Notes: generated by a model from the letters alone, not told the origin. DNA of 64,000 nt from Lysobacteraceae bacterium NML93-0399 (GCA_002307375.1 NTJI01000001.1:434001-498000), one strand, 5' to 3'. Positions 49,857-58,829 are shown, counted from the first letter of the stretch. Translations and numbers: made by a program.

Positions 49857-49885
49857 TTGACAAGCCGCAGGCGCATCGACAACAT
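49857..49885 (+). promoter_or_regulatory. Promoter of the first tRNA-Leu
   Basis: TTGACA (49857-49862) and CAACAT (49880-49885) are 17 bases apart. The -10 box ends 15 bases before the tRNA, with a GC-rich discriminator (CGCGCCC) typical of stable RNA promoters. Confidence 0.65.
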
Positions 49886-49899
49886 ACGCGCCCTGACCT

Positions 49900-49986
49900 G
49901 CCCAGGTGGCGGAATTGGTAGACGCACTAGCTTCAGGTGCTAGCGGGGGCAACTCCGTGGAGGTTCGAGTCCTCTCCTGGGCACCA
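49900..49986 (+). tRNA. tRNA-Leu (anticodon CAG), copy 1
   Basis: The 87-base sequence has acceptor arms GCCCAGG and CCTGGGC with encoded ACCA, anticodon stem CTAGC/GCTAG with loop TTCAGGT (anticodon CAG, reading CUG), and the long variable arm expected of tRNA-Leu (GGGGGCAACTCCGT). The T-arm GAGG-TTCGAGT-CCTC is intact. A promoter lies upstream and a hairpin terminator downstream. Confidence 0.98.
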
Positions 49987-50020
49987 GGTCATCGCTGACA
50001 CTACCGGCAGCGAACAAAAA

Positions 50021-50042
50021 ACCCGCAGATGCGGGTTTTTTT
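50021..50042 (+). terminator. Terminator of tRNA-Leu copy 1
   Basis: ACCCGC-AGAT-GCGGGT is followed by seven Ts, about 35 bases after the tRNA. Confidence 0.93.
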
Positions 50043-50057
50043 GTGCCCGAGGATCCC

Positions 50058-50134
50058 CCCTTTAGGAGCGCGCTTGCGCGCGAAGGGGCCCTTGTCGGTA
50101 AAGCCCTTCGCGCGCAAGCGCGCTCCTGCAGGGG
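50058..50134. repeat. REP-A inverted pair between the two tRNA-Leu genes
   Basis: CCTTTAGGAGCGCGCTTGCG and its inverse (CGCAAGCGCGCTCCTGCAGG) flank a loop with GGGGCCCTTGTCGGTAAAG. It belongs to the REP-A family of the emrB array. Confidence 0.88.
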
Positions 50135-50163
50135 AATGTCGGGGTCGGCATGCATCCCGCCCG

Positions 50164-50192
50164 TTGACAGCAGCCGGCGGCCCCCGCAAAAT
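50164..50192 (+). promoter_or_regulatory. Promoter of the second tRNA-Leu
   Basis: TTGACA (50164-50169) and CAAAAT (50187-50192) are 17 bases apart, ending 15 bases before the tRNA, exactly as in copy 1. Confidence 0.7.
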
Positions 50193-50206
50193 TGCCGGCC
50201 TGACCT

Positions 50207-50293
50207 GCCCAGGTGGCGGAATTGGTAGACGCACTAGCTTCAGGTGCTAGCGGGGGCAACTCCGTGGAGGTTCGAGTCCTCTCCTGGGCACCA
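50207..50293 (+). tRNA. tRNA-Leu (anticodon CAG), copy 2
   Basis: This copy is identical to copy 1 over all 87 bases and is offset by 307 bases. The flanks are shared too: TGACCTGCCC before it and GGTCATCGCTGACACTACCG after it. It is a tandem duplication carrying the terminator and a REP-A pair. Confidence 0.98.
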
Positions 50294-50326
50294 GGTCATC
50301 GCTGACACTACCGGCAGCGAACAAAC

Positions 50327-50349
50327 AACCCGCAGATGCGGGTTTTTTT
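50327..50349 (+). terminator. Terminator of tRNA-Leu copy 2
   Basis: ACCCGC-AGAT-GCGGGT followed by seven Ts, the duplicate of the one at 50021. Confidence 0.93.
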
Positions 50350-50364
50350 GTGCCCGAAGATTGC

Positions 50365-50441
50365 CCATGTGGAGCGCGCTTGCGCGCGAAGGGCTTCATC
50401 GATAAAGCCCCTCTTCGCGCGCAAGCGCGCTCCTACAGGGG
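50365..50441. repeat. REP-A inverted pair after tRNA-Leu copy 2
   Basis: The arms GGAGCGCGCTTGCGCGCGAA and CTTCGCGCGCAAGCGCGCTC flank a loop with GGGCTTCATCGATAAAGCCC. The loop differs from the preceding pair, so the copies have diverged faster than the tRNAs. Confidence 0.88.
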
Positions 50442-50511
50442 GGCGCTCCGCGCGAGATGGCAGTGGGATCAATCCACGCGCGGCGGCGCAGGTCCACCAC
50501 CGCCAAGCGCG

Positions 50512-50724
50512 TCACTTTCCGTAACGGTTGCCCGGATCGCCCGGCGGACCCTCGCCGCTACGGCTGTCGGGATTGCCTTCAAGCGCGCCGGGCATCGTGG
50601 CCGGATCGTTGCGCTGGTCCTGATCGCGCTTTTCCGCCGATTCGCCCGGAACTTTCGGCGTGTCGGGGGCGCGGCGTTCTTCCAGCGGGCCGCGCGTGGT
50701 GTCCGGTGTTTCCTGCGTCGTCAT
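50512..50724 (-). CDS. Small hydrophilic hypothetical protein
   Basis: This frame of 70 residues from ATG 50724 (MTTQETPDTTRGPLEERRAP) is highly charged and rich in Pro, Gly, Asp and Arg (ending EGPPGDPGNRYGK), with no hydrophobic or cysteine residues. It looks intrinsically disordered. I do not recognise the family. It lies downstream of cydX on the same strand with a gap of 74 bases. Codon choice fits the neighbours, so it may be real, but evidence is limited to that. Confidence 0.5.
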   Translation of the reverse strand: MTTQETPDTTRGPLEERRAPDTPKVPGESAEKRDQDQRNDPATMPGALEGNPDSRSGEGPPGDPGNRYGK

Positions 50725-50798
50725 GTCTGCGCTCCGGGTGCGTGGGGGCCCGCAGTGTCGCCGGCCCCACCGGGTGCGCGCGTGACGCCGAAGGGGCG

Positions 50799-50912
50799 TC
50801 AGTCCCTGACGCTGCCTTCGCGACGCTGCTCGCGTACCTCGAACCACATGCCGTTGAGGATCGCGAACGTCGCCGCGAGGCCGGTGCCGAGAATCCAGGC
50901 GAAATACCACAT
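50799..50912 (-). CDS. cydX: Cytochrome bd oxidase small subunit CydX
   Basis: CydX is a 37-residue single-helix subunit that stabilises heme binding in cytochrome bd. The sequence MWYFAWILGTGLAATFAILN followed by GMWFEVREQRREGSVRD has the conserved N-terminal W-Y-x-x-W-x-x-G and the charged C-terminal tail. The ATG is at 50912, 20 bases past the cydB stop, in the standard cydABX order. It is easily missed because of its length. A GC hairpin starts at its stop codon (50783-50801). Confidence 0.93.
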   Translation of the reverse strand: MWYFAWILGTGLAATFAILNGMWFEVREQRREGSVRD

Positions 50913-50932
50913 GGGTGTGCTCCAGTCGGAAG

Positions 50933-52081
50933 TCAGTAGGCGTTGGGGGTGTCGGCCACGCTGGCATCGGTGACCTTGCCGCGCAGCACGCGGTAGACCC
51001 AGCTGGTGTAGAGCAGGATCAGCGGCAGGAACACGATCGTCGCCAGCAGCATGATCCACAGGGTCAAATGACTGCTCGACGCGTCCCAGAGCGTCAGGCC
51101 GGCATTGGGCATGCTCGACGAGGGCAGCAGAAACGGGAAGATCGCCAGGCCCACGGTGAGGATCACGCCGGTGATCGACAGTGCCGAGGCAATGAAGGCG
51201 GCCATGCCGCGGCGCGCGCGCAGCAGCGAGGCCGAGGCCAGGGCGCCGAGGACGCCGAACAGCGGTGCGGCCATCGTCCAGGGCATCGTGCGGTAGTTGT
51301 CCATCCATGCGCCGGGCGCGGTGCTGACGGTCTTGTGCAGCGGGTTGGAGGCCAGCGCGCCGTCGATCAGCGAATCGACGCGGAAGCCGTGGATGCCGGT
51401 CGCGATCCACACGCCGGCAAGGCCGAACAGCACCGCTGCCACGAGGGCCGAGACGCTGCCGTAGCGCGCCGCGCGCACGGCGATCGGGCCGTCGGTCTTG
51501 ATCACCAGCATCGCCGCGCCGTGGGCGATGAGCAGGCTCACGCTGACCAGGCCGGCCAGCAGCGCGAACGGCGTGAGCAGGCCGAAGAACCCACCGGTGT
51601 AGACCGGGCGCAGTTCGGCCGTGAAGTGGAACGGCACGCCCAGCAGCACGTTGCCCACCGCGACACCGAAGATCAGCGCCGGCACGAAGCCGCCGATGAA
51701 CAACGCCCAGTCCCAGGTCTGCTTCCAGCGTGTGTGCTCGACCTTGCCGCGGAACTTGAAGCCCACCGGCCGCAGGATCAGCGCGAACAGGATGACGAAC
51801 ATCGCCAGGTAGAAGCCGGAGAAGCTCACCGCGTACAGCGGCGGGAAGGCGGCGAAGATCGCGCCGCCGCCGAGGATCAACCACACCTGGTTGCCCTCCC
51901 ACACCGGGCCGATGGTGTTGACCACCACGCGGCGCTCGGCGTCGGTCTTCGCCACGAACGGCAGCAGCGTGCCGACGCCCAGGTCGAAGCCGTCCATGAC
52001 CGCGAAACCGATCAGCAGCACACCCAGCAGCAGCCACCAGACCAGGCGCAGCGTGGCGTAATCGAAGGGAATGAATTCCAT
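50933..52081 (-). CDS. cydB: Cytochrome bd ubiquinol oxidase subunit II
   Basis: CydB is the structural partner of CydA in the inner membrane. The 382 residues form eight or nine membrane helices. The start MEFIPFDYATLRLVWWLLLGVLLIGFAVMDGFDLGVG is the family signature, and PVWEGNQVWLILGGGAIFAAFPPLYAVSFSGFYLAMF and GFKFRGKV follow. ATG 52081 is 23 bases after the cydA stop. The longer frame upstream is a cydA shadow. Confidence 0.96.
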   Translation of the reverse strand: MEFIPFDYATLRLVWWLLLGVLLIGFAVMDGFDLGVGTLLPFVAKTDAERRVVVNTIGPVWEGNQVWLILGGGAIFAAFPPLYAVSFSGFYLAMFVILFALILRPVGFKFRGKVEHTRWKQTWDWALFIGGFVPALIFGVAVGNVLLGVPFHFTAELRPVYTGGFFGLLTPFALLAGLVSVSLLIAHGAAMLVIKTDGPIAVRAARYGSVSALVAAVLFGLAGVWIATGIHGFRVDSLIDGALASNPLHKTVSTAPGAWMDNYRTMPWTMAAPLFGVLGALASASLLRARRGMAAFIASALSITGVILTVGLAIFPFLLPSSSMPNAGLTLWDASSSHLTLWIMLLATIVFLPLILLYTSWVYRVLRGKVTDASVADTPNAY

Positions 52082-52104
52082 CGTCGTGTCCTTCAGTCGA
52101 GACG

Positions 52105-53739
52105 TCAGCCGCGCGCGGCCGGGGTGGGATCGAGATCGTCGGCGGCTTCCAGCGACAGCCCGTCGCGGTCGGGCACGCGATCGTCGATGGCGGCCGGCGC
52201 GTCGTCGTGGGTCGGCGGCGCGAGTACGTCCGGGCCCTTGCCGATGGCCTTGAGCATCAGCTTCGCCGCGACGATGGCCAACCCGGTGTAGATCAGCACG
52301 AAGCCCGCCAGCGAAATCAGGATGTCCTTCAGTGCGATGCCCGATGCGGCGTAGAACGTCGGCAGCACGCCCTCGACCGCCCAGGGCTGACGACCGTATT
52401 CGGCGACGAACCAGCCGCACTCGATCGCGATCCACGGCAGCGGCAGGCTCCACAGTGCGATCCACAGGAACCGGCGGCTGTCCTCGATGCGGTTGCGCGA
52501 GACCAGCCAGACGGCGAAGACGAAGAACGCGATCAGGTAGAAGCCGATGCCGGCCATGATGCGGAAGGTCCAGAACAGCGGCGCGACGCGCGGCACGGTG
52601 TCGAGCGCGGCCTGCGAGATCTCGCTTTCCGTCGCCGCCAGGATGTCCTCGCGGTAGCGCTTGAGCAGCAGCGCATGGCCCAGATCGCTCCAGTGCGCAT
52701 CGAAGGCTTCGCGCGCGGCAGTGTCGGTGCGGTCCTCGCGCAGGCGCTCGAGCGCAGCGTAGGCGAGCTGGCCGCCGCGGATGCGGTGTTCGGCGCGCTC
52801 GACCAGCTCGAGGATGCCGGGAATCTCGCCGTCGAGCGAACGCGTCGCGATCAGGCCCATCAGCCACGGCACCTTGATCTCGAAGCGGTTGTGCTGCCCC
52901 GCCTGGTCGGGCAGGCCGACGACGGTGAAGCCGGCCGGTGCGGGCTCGGTGTGCCACATCGCCTCGATCGCGGCGAGCTTCATCTTCTGGTGTTCGGTGG
53001 CGGCATAGCCGCTCTCGTCGCCGAGCACCACGACGCTCAGCGCCGAGGCCAGGCCGAAGCTGGCCGCGACTGCGATCGAGCGGCGCGCGATGTCCTTGTG
53101 CTTGCCGCGCAGCAGATAGAACGCGCTGACCGACATCACGAAGATCGCGCCGGTCACGTAGCCGGCCGACACCGTGTGCACGAACTTGGCCTGCGCCACC
53201 GGGTTGAAGATCACCGCCATGAAGTCGGTGATTTCCATGCGCATGGTGTCGGGGTTGAACACCGCGCCGACCGGGTTCTGCATCCAACCGTTGGCGACGA
53301 GGATCCACAACGCCGAGAAGTTGGCACCCAGCGCCACCAGCCAGGTGATCACCAGGTGCTGCACCTTCGACAACCGGTTCCAGCCGAAGAAGAACAGACC
53401 GATGAAGGTGGCTTCGAGGAAGAACGCCATCAGGCCTTCGATCGCCAGCGGCGCGCCGAAGATGTCGCCGACGTAGTGGCTGTAGTAGGCCCAGTTCATG
53501 CCGAACTGGAACTCCATGACGATGCCGGTCGCCACACCCATCGCGAAGTTGATGCCGAACAGCACGCCCCAGAACAGGGTCATGCGACGCCAGATGTCGC
53601 GCCCGGTCATCACGTAGACGCTCTCCATGATGGCCATCAGAAACGAGAGCCCGAGCGTCAACGGGACGAACAAGAAGTGGTACATCGCGGTCAGGGCGAA
53701 CTGCAGGCGCGACAGTTCGACGACGGTCATGTCGATCAT
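52105..53739 (-). CDS. cydA: Cytochrome bd ubiquinol oxidase subunit I
   Basis: CydA carries the hemes b558, b595 and d and the quinol site; the enzyme reduces O2 with high affinity without pumping protons. The 544 residues begin MIDMTVVELSRLQFALTAMYHFLFVPLTLG, with a heme-ligand His. FVHTVSAGYVTGA holds the next His, and GWFVAEYGRQPWAVEGVLPT matches the C-terminal signature. It is somewhat longer than E. coli CydA (522), ending in an acidic tail. ATG 53730 is an alternative start. A perfect FNR site lies about 60 bases upstream, indicating low-oxygen control. Confidence 0.95.
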   Translation of the reverse strand: MIDMTVVELSRLQFALTAMYHFLFVPLTLGLSFLMAIMESVYVMTGRDIWRRMTLFWGVLFGINFAMGVATGIVMEFQFGMNWAYYSHYVGDIFGAPLAIEGLMAFFLEATFIGLFFFGWNRLSKVQHLVITWLVALGANFSALWILVANGWMQNPVGAVFNPDTMRMEITDFMAVIFNPVAQAKFVHTVSAGYVTGAIFVMSVSAFYLLRGKHKDIARRSIAVAASFGLASALSVVVLGDESGYAATEHQKMKLAAIEAMWHTEPAPAGFTVVGLPDQAGQHNRFEIKVPWLMGLIATRSLDGEIPGILELVERAEHRIRGGQLAYAALERLREDRTDTAAREAFDAHWSDLGHALLLKRYREDILAATESEISQAALDTVPRVAPLFWTFRIMAGIGFYLIAFFVFAVWLVSRNRIEDSRRFLWIALWSLPLPWIAIECGWFVAEYGRQPWAVEGVLPTFYAASGIALKDILISLAGFVLIYTGLAIVAAKLMLKAIGKGPDVLAPPTHDDAPAAIDDRVPDRDGLSLEAADDLDPTPAARG

Positions 53740-53797
53740 GTGAATAAGCCGGAGCGGGTCATGCGCGGAAGGTTGCGCCCGGGCCCGCGGGTGGGCA

Positions 53798-53811
53798 TTG
53801 ATCCAGATCAA
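53798..53811. promoter_or_regulatory. FNR/ANR binding site upstream of cydA
   Basis: TTGATCCAGATCAA is a perfect match to the FNR consensus TTGAT-N4-ATCAA, centred about 65 bases before the cydA start. An FNR-type regulator is encoded about 260 bases away. The rest of the 53740-54068 gap shows no gene. Confidence 0.88.
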
Positions 53812-54068
53812 GGCAGGCGCATCACCGGCTGCCGCGCGCGGAATCGGCCGGATCCGCATGGACGTTCGGTTCGCCGGACGTCGGCCTTACGATCGATGGA
53901 ACCAGTCTGATGCGGCGACATCGTCGCCCGGGAGCCGCCTCACCATCCGGCCGACAGCGCAGTAGACCGGAGATGCCCGGTCCGCGCGAAGGTCTCGCGC
54001 AACCGGAGCGCTTCATGTCCCGCGCGCGGGCATCGCTCGGAGCAGGCCCCGCGCACGGGGGCCACACG

Positions 54069-54848
54069 TCAGAGGCCCGCTGCGCTCCGCAGTGCCGGCA
54101 CATCGACCAGATCGATCCGCCGGGGGTCCTCGAACGCGATCGCGCCACCCTGCCGCAGCTTGGTGAAGCTGCGGCTCACTGTTTCGATGGTCAGGCCCAG
54201 ATGATCGGCGATGTCGGCGCGCGTCATCGGCAGGTCGACGTGGCCGGCCGGACCGCCGCGACGTTGCTGGCGCTCGCCCAACTCGACCAGAAAACCCGCC
54301 AGGCGCTCGGCGGGCCCCAGCCGTGCCAGCAGCATCAGGCTGGCGCGGGTGGCGTCGAGCTCGCCGCAGGCCTGGGCGAGCATGCCCGACTCGAGCTCGG
54401 GGTACTGGTGGCACAGCAAGCGCATCGACTGCATCGTGAACACACACAGCACGCAATCGGTCACCGCTTCGAGGGTATGCCGGTACTGCGCCGCGCCACT
54501 GAAGCCGATGAAGTCGCCCGCCATGAGGAAGCCCGCGACCAGGCGCCGGCCGTCGGGCAGCAGGCGCACGCGGCGCAGCATGCCGCGCGTCACGGTGTAG
54601 ACCTCGCGGCGCGGGTCGCCCTCGTGCGCCAGCGTGGCACCGGCGGGCAGCAGCACTTCGCCCGCAGCCGCCTCCAGCGCGCCGGTCTCATGGGCGGGAA
54701 TGGACGCACAGATCGCCAGCGGTCTGGCCAGACAGCCGGCGCAACCGCCGTGCGGAACGCGCCGCGGACTGCCGATGGTGGCGTGACGCGCCGGGCCCGC
54801 GGGCTCGGCGGAACTGCGCTGGCGCGACTTAGTGTCCATGCGCCCCAT
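54069..54848 (-). CDS. fnr: FNR/ANR-type oxygen-sensing Crp-family regulator
   Basis: This roughly 259-residue regulator has the features of a 4Fe-4S FNR: an N-terminal cysteine cluster ([19 protein letters not shown]-x2-C-x7-C) and a central cysteine ([14 protein letters not shown]). A cyclic-nucleotide-type beta roll, a dimer helix and a helix-turn-helix [23 protein letters not shown] follow. The recognition helix contains E-x-x-S-R, the residues that read TTGAT in FNR. It sits beside cydABX, whose promoter has that site. ATG 54848 and ATG 54839 are both possible starts. The FNR rather than Crp assignment rests on the cysteines and recognition residues. Confidence 0.92.
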   Translation of the reverse strand: MGRMDTKSRQRSSAEPAGPARHATIGSPRRVPHGGCAGCLARPLAICASIPAHETGALEAAAGEVLLPAGATLAHEGDPRREVYTVTRGMLRRVRLLPDGRRLVAGFLMAGDFIGFSGAAQYRHTLEAVTDCVLCVFTMQSMRLLCHQYPELESGMLAQACGELDATRASLMLLARLGPAERLAGFLVELGERQQRRGGPAGHVDLPMTRADIADHLGLTIETVSRSFTKLRQGGAIAFEDPRRIDLVDVPALRSAAGL

Positions 54849-54975
54849 GATAACCCTCTTGCGGACGGCGCCTCCCGCACCCGACGCAGCGCCTCCGGGT
54901 GCGCGCCATACACCGACGCAACGTCTGCGACCGCCAGCCGCTAAAATCGCCGGTCCACCGTCGATGTCGTTTGCG

Positions 54976-57219
54976 ATGACCGAGCCCGTCCGCACCACCT
55001 TCCATGGCTTCGAGCAGCTGCCGCTGCGCGAGTTCGCCGAGCGCGCCTACCTCGATTACTCGATGTACGTCGTGCTCGACCGTGCCCTGCCCTTCATCGG
55101 CGACGGCCTCAAGCCCGTGCAGCGCCGGATCATCTATTCGATGAGCGAGCTGGGCTTGGGCGCGGCCGCCAAACCCAAGAAGTCCGCACGCACCGTCGGC
55201 GACGTGATCGGCAAATACCATCCGCACGGCGACAGCGCGTGTTACGAGGCGCTGGTACTGATGGCGCAGCCGTTCTCGTACCGCTATCCGCTGATCGACG
55301 GCCAGGGCAACTTCGGCTCCAGCGACGATCCGAAATCCTTCGCGGCGATGCGCTACACCGAGTCGAAGATGACGCCGCTGGCCGAGGTGCTGCTGTCCGA
55401 GCTGGGCCACGGCACCGTCGACTGGACCGACAATTTCGACGGCACGCTCGAAGAGCCCTCGTGGTTGCCCGCGCGCCTGCCGCACCTGCTGCTCAACGGC
55501 ACCACGGGCATCGCGGTCGGCATGGCCACCGACGTGCCGCCGCACAACCTGTCCGAAGTGGTCAGCGCCTGCGTGCGCCTGCTCGACGACCCCGACGCGA
55601 CCGTGCGCGACCTGTGCGAGCACGTGCGCGGCCCGGACTATCCGACCCGCGCCGAGATCATCACCCCGGCCAGCGATCTGCTGCAGATGTACGAGACCGG
55701 CCACGGCGGCGTGCGTGCGCGTGCGACGTTCGAGAAGGAAGGCCAGAACATCGTCGTCACCGCGCTGCCGTTCCAGGTGTCGCCGTCGAAGGTGATCGAA
55801 CAGATCGCAGCGCAGATGCGCGCCAAGAAGCTGCCGTGGCTGGAGGACATCCGCGACGAGTCCGATCACGCCAATCCGGTGCGCGTGGTGCTGGTGCCGC
55901 GCTCGAACCGCGTCGATGCCGAGCAGCTGATGGGGCATCTGTTCGCGACCACCGATCTGGAGAAAACCTACCGGGTCAATCTCAACGTCATCGGGCTCGA
56001 CGGCCGTCCGCAGGTCAAGAACCTGAAGATGCTGCTGAGCGAGTGGCTGCGGTTCCGCACCGATACGGTCACGCGCCGTCTGACCCATCGTCTGGACAAG
56101 GTCGAGCGCCGCCTGCATCTGCTCGACGGCCTGCTGATCGCCTTCCTCAATCTCGACGAGGTCATCCGCATCATCCGCACCGAGGACGAGCCGCGCGGCG
56201 TGCTGCAGGCGCGTTTCGGACTCAGCGACGCGCAGGTCGACTACATCCTCGAAACGCGCCTGCGCCAGCTTGCGCGCCTGGAGGAAATGAAGATCCGCGG
56301 CGAGCAGGCCGAGCTCGAAGCCGAGCGCGACCGCCTGATCGCCACGCTCGACAGCAAGGCCAAGCTCCGGAAGCTGATCAAGGACGAGCTGCTGGCCGAT
56401 GCCAAGAAGTACGGCGATGCGCGGCGTTCGCCGCTGGTCGCGCGCGGCGCGGCCCAGGCGCTGGACGAAAGCGATCTGGTGCCGAGCGAGCCGGTCACCA
56501 TCGTCGTCAGCGAAAAGGGCTGGGTGCGCGCAGCCAAGGGCCATGACGTCGACCCGGCCGGCATGAACTACCGCGAGGGCGACGGCCTGCTGGTTTTCGC
56601 GCGCGGGCGTAGTACGCAGCAGGTCGCCTTCCTCGATTCCAACGGCCGCAGTTACTCGACCATCGCCCATTCGCTGCCCTCCGCACGCGGCAACGGCGAA
56701 CCGCTGACCGGCCGCTTCTCGCCCGCCGCGGGCGCCGCGTTCCAGGCGATCGCCGCGGGCGAGAACGACAGCCGCTTCGTCATCGCCTCCTCGCACGGCT
56801 ACGGCTTCGTGACCCGCTTCGAGAACCTCACCGGCCGCAACAAGGCCGGCAAGGCGATGCTGTCGCTGTCGCCCGGCTCGACGGTGCTCCAGCCCGCCGC
56901 AGTGCGCGACGCGGAGGCCGACCGTCTGGTCGTGGTCACCACCGCCGGCCACCTGCTGGCGTTCCCGGTGGCCGAGCTGCCGGAACTCGACAAGGGCAAG
57001 GGCAACAAGATCATCGAGATTCCCAAGGCCAAGCGCGGCACCGAACAGGTGGTCGCGGTCGCCGTCGTCGCCCCGGGCGCATCGCTGCTGGTGCGTTCGG
57101 GCGCGCGCACGATGACCCTGGCGTTCAAGGAACTCGAACCGTATCTGGGCGCCCGCGCTTCCCGCGGCGGTCTGTTGCCGCGTGGCTGGCAGAAGGTCGA
57201 GGGGCTGACCGTCGAGTGA
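54976..57219 (+). CDS. parC: DNA topoisomerase IV subunit A
   Basis: ParC is the cleavage subunit of topoisomerase IV, which unlinks daughter chromosomes. The 747 residues carry the quinolone-resistance region [12 protein letters not shown] (Ser at the key position, so wild type), the active-site Tyr in [10 protein letters not shown], and the GyrA-like C-terminal propeller, which lacks the GyrA box. The long upstream extension in the same frame is not homologous; ATG 54976 ([20 protein letters not shown]) fits the family, and ATG 54964 is close by. It is divergent from fnr. Confidence 0.95.
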   Translation: MTEPVRTTFHGFEQLPLREFAERAYLDYSMYVVLDRALPFIGDGLKPVQRRIIYSMSELGLGAAAKPKKSARTVGDVIGKYHPHGDSACYEALVLMAQPFSYRYPLIDGQGNFGSSDDPKSFAAMRYTESKMTPLAEVLLSELGHGTVDWTDNFDGTLEEPSWLPARLPHLLLNGTTGIAVGMATDVPPHNLSEVVSACVRLLDDPDATVRDLCEHVRGPDYPTRAEIITPASDLLQMYETGHGGVRARATFEKEGQNIVVTALPFQVSPSKVIEQIAAQMRAKKLPWLEDIRDESDHANPVRVVLVPRSNRVDAEQLMGHLFATTDLEKTYRVNLNVIGLDGRPQVKNLKMLLSEWLRFRTDTVTRRLTHRLDKVERRLHLLDGLLIAFLNLDEVIRIIRTEDEPRGVLQARFGLSDAQVDYILETRLRQLARLEEMKIRGEQAELEAERDRLIATLDSKAKLRKLIKDELLADAKKYGDARRSPLVARGAAQALDESDLVPSEPVTIVVSEKGWVRAAKGHDVDPAGMNYREGDGLLVFARGRSTQQVAFLDSNGRSYSTIAHSLPSARGNGEPLTGRFSPAAGAAFQAIAAGENDSRFVIASSHGYGFVTRFENLTGRNKAGKAMLSLSPGSTVLQPAAVRDAEADRLVVVTTAGHLLAFPVAELPELDKGKGNKIIEIPKAKRGTEQVVAVAVVAPGASLLVRSGARTMTLAFKELEPYLGARASRGGLLPRGWQKVEGLTVE

Positions 57220-57273
57220 TCGTCGGGCGTTCCGTGGACGGCGCTCGCGTGCGGGACGCTTCAACGGGATAGC

Positions 57274-57414
57274 CCTTCGCGCGCAAGCGCGCTCCTACAG
57301 AAATTCGCGTGCGAGCGGTCCCATGCGCACGCGCGTCGCCAAGCCATCCTGTAGGGGCGCGCTCGCGCGCGATGCTGTTTGCTAGAACACCCATGGCGCG
57401 CAAGCGCGCCTGCA
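57274..57414. repeat. REP-A elements between parC and tpm
   Basis: A single arm at 57274-57300 (CCCTTCGCGCGCAAGCGCGC) is followed by a degenerate inverted pair at 57349-57414 (CTGTAGGGGCGCGCTCGCGC ... GGCGCGCAAGCGCGCCTGCAG). They occupy the 57220-57427 gap right up to the tpm ribosome site. Confidence 0.8.
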
Positions 57415-57427
57415 GAGGGCACATTGC

Positions 57428-58087
57428 ATGCAACCCGATTTCTGGCTCGACCGCTGGTCGAGCAACCGCATCGGCTTTCACCGCGACGCGCCACTGCCGC
57501 TGCTGCTCGCGCACTGGCCGGCGCTCGGACTGCCGGCCGATTCGCGCGTGTTCGTGCCCCTGTGCGGCAAATCGCTGGACATGGTGTGGCTGGCCGAGCG
57601 CGGCCATCGCGTGCTGGGCGTGGAGCTGTCGGAACTGGCCGTGCGGCAGTTCTTCGACGAGCGCGGCCTGGTGCCGGACGTGCGCGTCACCGATGCCGGC
57701 ACGCACCATGTGGCCGGGCCGTACGAGTTGATCGTCGGCGATGCGTTCGCGCTCGATGCCGCGGTCCTCGCGGACTGCGCGGCCGTCTACGATCGCGCCG
57801 CGTTGATCGCGCTGCCGCCGGAGTTGCGGCGCACTTACGCCACGACCGCCTGGCATCGCCTGCCGCCCGCATGCCGGGGGCTCCTGGTGATGCTGGAATA
57901 CCCGCAGCCGGAGAAGCACGGCCCACCGTTCTCGGTCGAGGCCGACGAGGTGCACGTGCTGCTGGATGCGGACTGGCGCATCGATGCACTCGAAAGACGC
58001 GACATCCTCGCCAACGAGCCGGGCTTCGTGGCCGAGGGTGTCACCGCGTTGTCGACCGTGGTGTACCGGGTCGAGCGGCGCGGCTGA
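57428..58087 (+). CDS. tpm: Thiopurine S-methyltransferase
   Basis: This 219-residue SAM-dependent enzyme methylates thiols and, in bacteria, selenium and tellurium oxyanions. The sequence MQPDFWLDRWSSNRIGFHRD is the bacterial TPMT opening. The SAM site follows (FVPLCGKSLDMVWLAERGHRVLGVELSELAVRQFF), with IVGDAFALDAA, VYDRAALIALPPELRRTYA, and the active-site block LEYPQPEKHGPPFSV. The length matches Pseudomonas Tpm. It starts right after REP elements and seems to be monocistronic. Confidence 0.96.
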   Translation: MQPDFWLDRWSSNRIGFHRDAPLPLLLAHWPALGLPADSRVFVPLCGKSLDMVWLAERGHRVLGVELSELAVRQFFDERGLVPDVRVTDAGTHHVAGPYELIVGDAFALDAAVLADCAAVYDRAALIALPPELRRTYATTAWHRLPPACRGLLVMLEYPQPEKHGPPFSVEADEVHVLLDADWRIDALERRDILANEPGFVAEGVTALSTVVYRVERRG

Positions 58088-58103
58088 CGGCACATTCGCC
58101 CGC

Positions 58104-58272
58104 CCCTTACCCCCACGTGCGGGGCATTGCGCCCTTCATGGGTGGAAGGCCGGGATGTGATCGAACGATCAAGCGAGGAAGCATCGAAACCCGAGCGGAA
58201 CGCGTGAGTCCGACCTTCCAGACATCCGGTGGGCCGCCCCCACCCAACCCTCCCCCGCTCGCGGGGGAGGGC
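58104..58272 (-). repeat. Composite dispersed repeat C (copy 3, inverted) between tpm and bfr
   Basis: Read on the minus strand, the element starts with CCTCCCCCGCGAGCGGGGGAG followed by GGTTGGGTGGGGGCGGCCC. It ends with CATCCCGGCCTTCCACCC, GAAGGGCGCAATG, and CCCCGCACGTGGGGG. It matches the copy at 12372-12562 at both ends, with different interior sequence. It fills most of the 58088-58334 gap. Confidence 0.75.
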
Positions 58273-58277
58273 TAACG

Positions 58278-58300
58278 AAAAGCCCGCGACGAGCGCGGGC
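58278..58300 (-). terminator. Terminator of bfr
   Basis: GCCCGCG-ACGAG-CGCGGGC is followed by four Ts on the minus strand, 35 bases past the bfr stop. Confidence 0.87.
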
Positions 58301-58334
58301 GTGTTCTGTCACCGATATCGCAACGCAGCGGAAC

Positions 58335-58829
58335 TCACACCCCCGCGTGCGTCCCGTCGCCATCGCCCATGCGGCTCTGCTGGTAACGCTCCAGGCCGAT
58401 CATCTGGATCAGGCGCAGTTGCTTTTCCAGCCAGTAGGTGTGGTCTTCCTCGGTGTCGGCGAGCTGGGTCACCAGCACCTCGCGGCTGACGTAATCGCCG
58501 TGCTGCTCGCACAAGGCGATGCCCTTGGCGAGGTTGTCGCGCACCAGGTATTCGAGGTCGAGATCCTTGCGCAGCATTTCCTCCACCGTCACGCCGGGCT
58601 CGAAGGCGTCGGGCCGCATGTCGGGCGTGCCTTCCAGGAACAGGATGCGCCGCAGCAGCGCATCGGCGTGCTGGGTCTCCTCTTCCATCTCATGGTTGAT
58701 GCGTTCGTAGAGCGGGTTCAGGCCCAGGTCTTCGTAGCGGCGCGAATGCAGGAAGTACTGATCGCGCGCGGCAAGCTCGCCGCGGAGCAGGAACTTCAGG
58801 TAATCGACGACTTCGGGGTGACCTTTCAT
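58335..58829 (-). CDS. bfr: Bacterioferritin-like iron storage protein lacking the heme methionine
   Basis: This 164-residue 24-mer ferritin stores iron. ATG 58829 begins [28 protein letters not shown]. The di-iron ferroxidase ligands are present: Glu18, Glu51, His54, and the Glu in [16 protein letters not shown] with its His; Tyr25 is also kept. The heme-ligating Met52 of bacterioferritins is Thr52 here (EEETQHAD), so the subunit probably does not bind heme, as in heme-free bacterioferritin-like subunits of pseudomonads. No bacterioferritin-associated ferredoxin is adjacent. A terminator follows. Confidence 0.92.
   Translation of the reverse strand: MKGHPEVVDYLKFLLRGELAARDQYFLHSRRYEDLGLNPLYERINHEMEEETQHADALLRRILFLEGTPDMRPDAFEPGVTVEEMLRKDLDLEYLVRDNLAKGIALCEQHGDYVSREVLVTQLADTEEDHTYWLEKQLRLIQMIGLERYQQSRMGDGDGTHAGV

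Noticed and set aside
49900-50293. Integration site of a mobile element at the duplicated tRNA-Leu
   Set aside because: No integrase, phage or plasmid genes and no partial tRNA fragment are present; only terminators and REP sequences are duplicated with the tRNA.
53910-54944. 344-codon plus-strand frame over fnr
   Set aside because: It is antisense to the clear FNR-type regulator and has no recognisable motifs.
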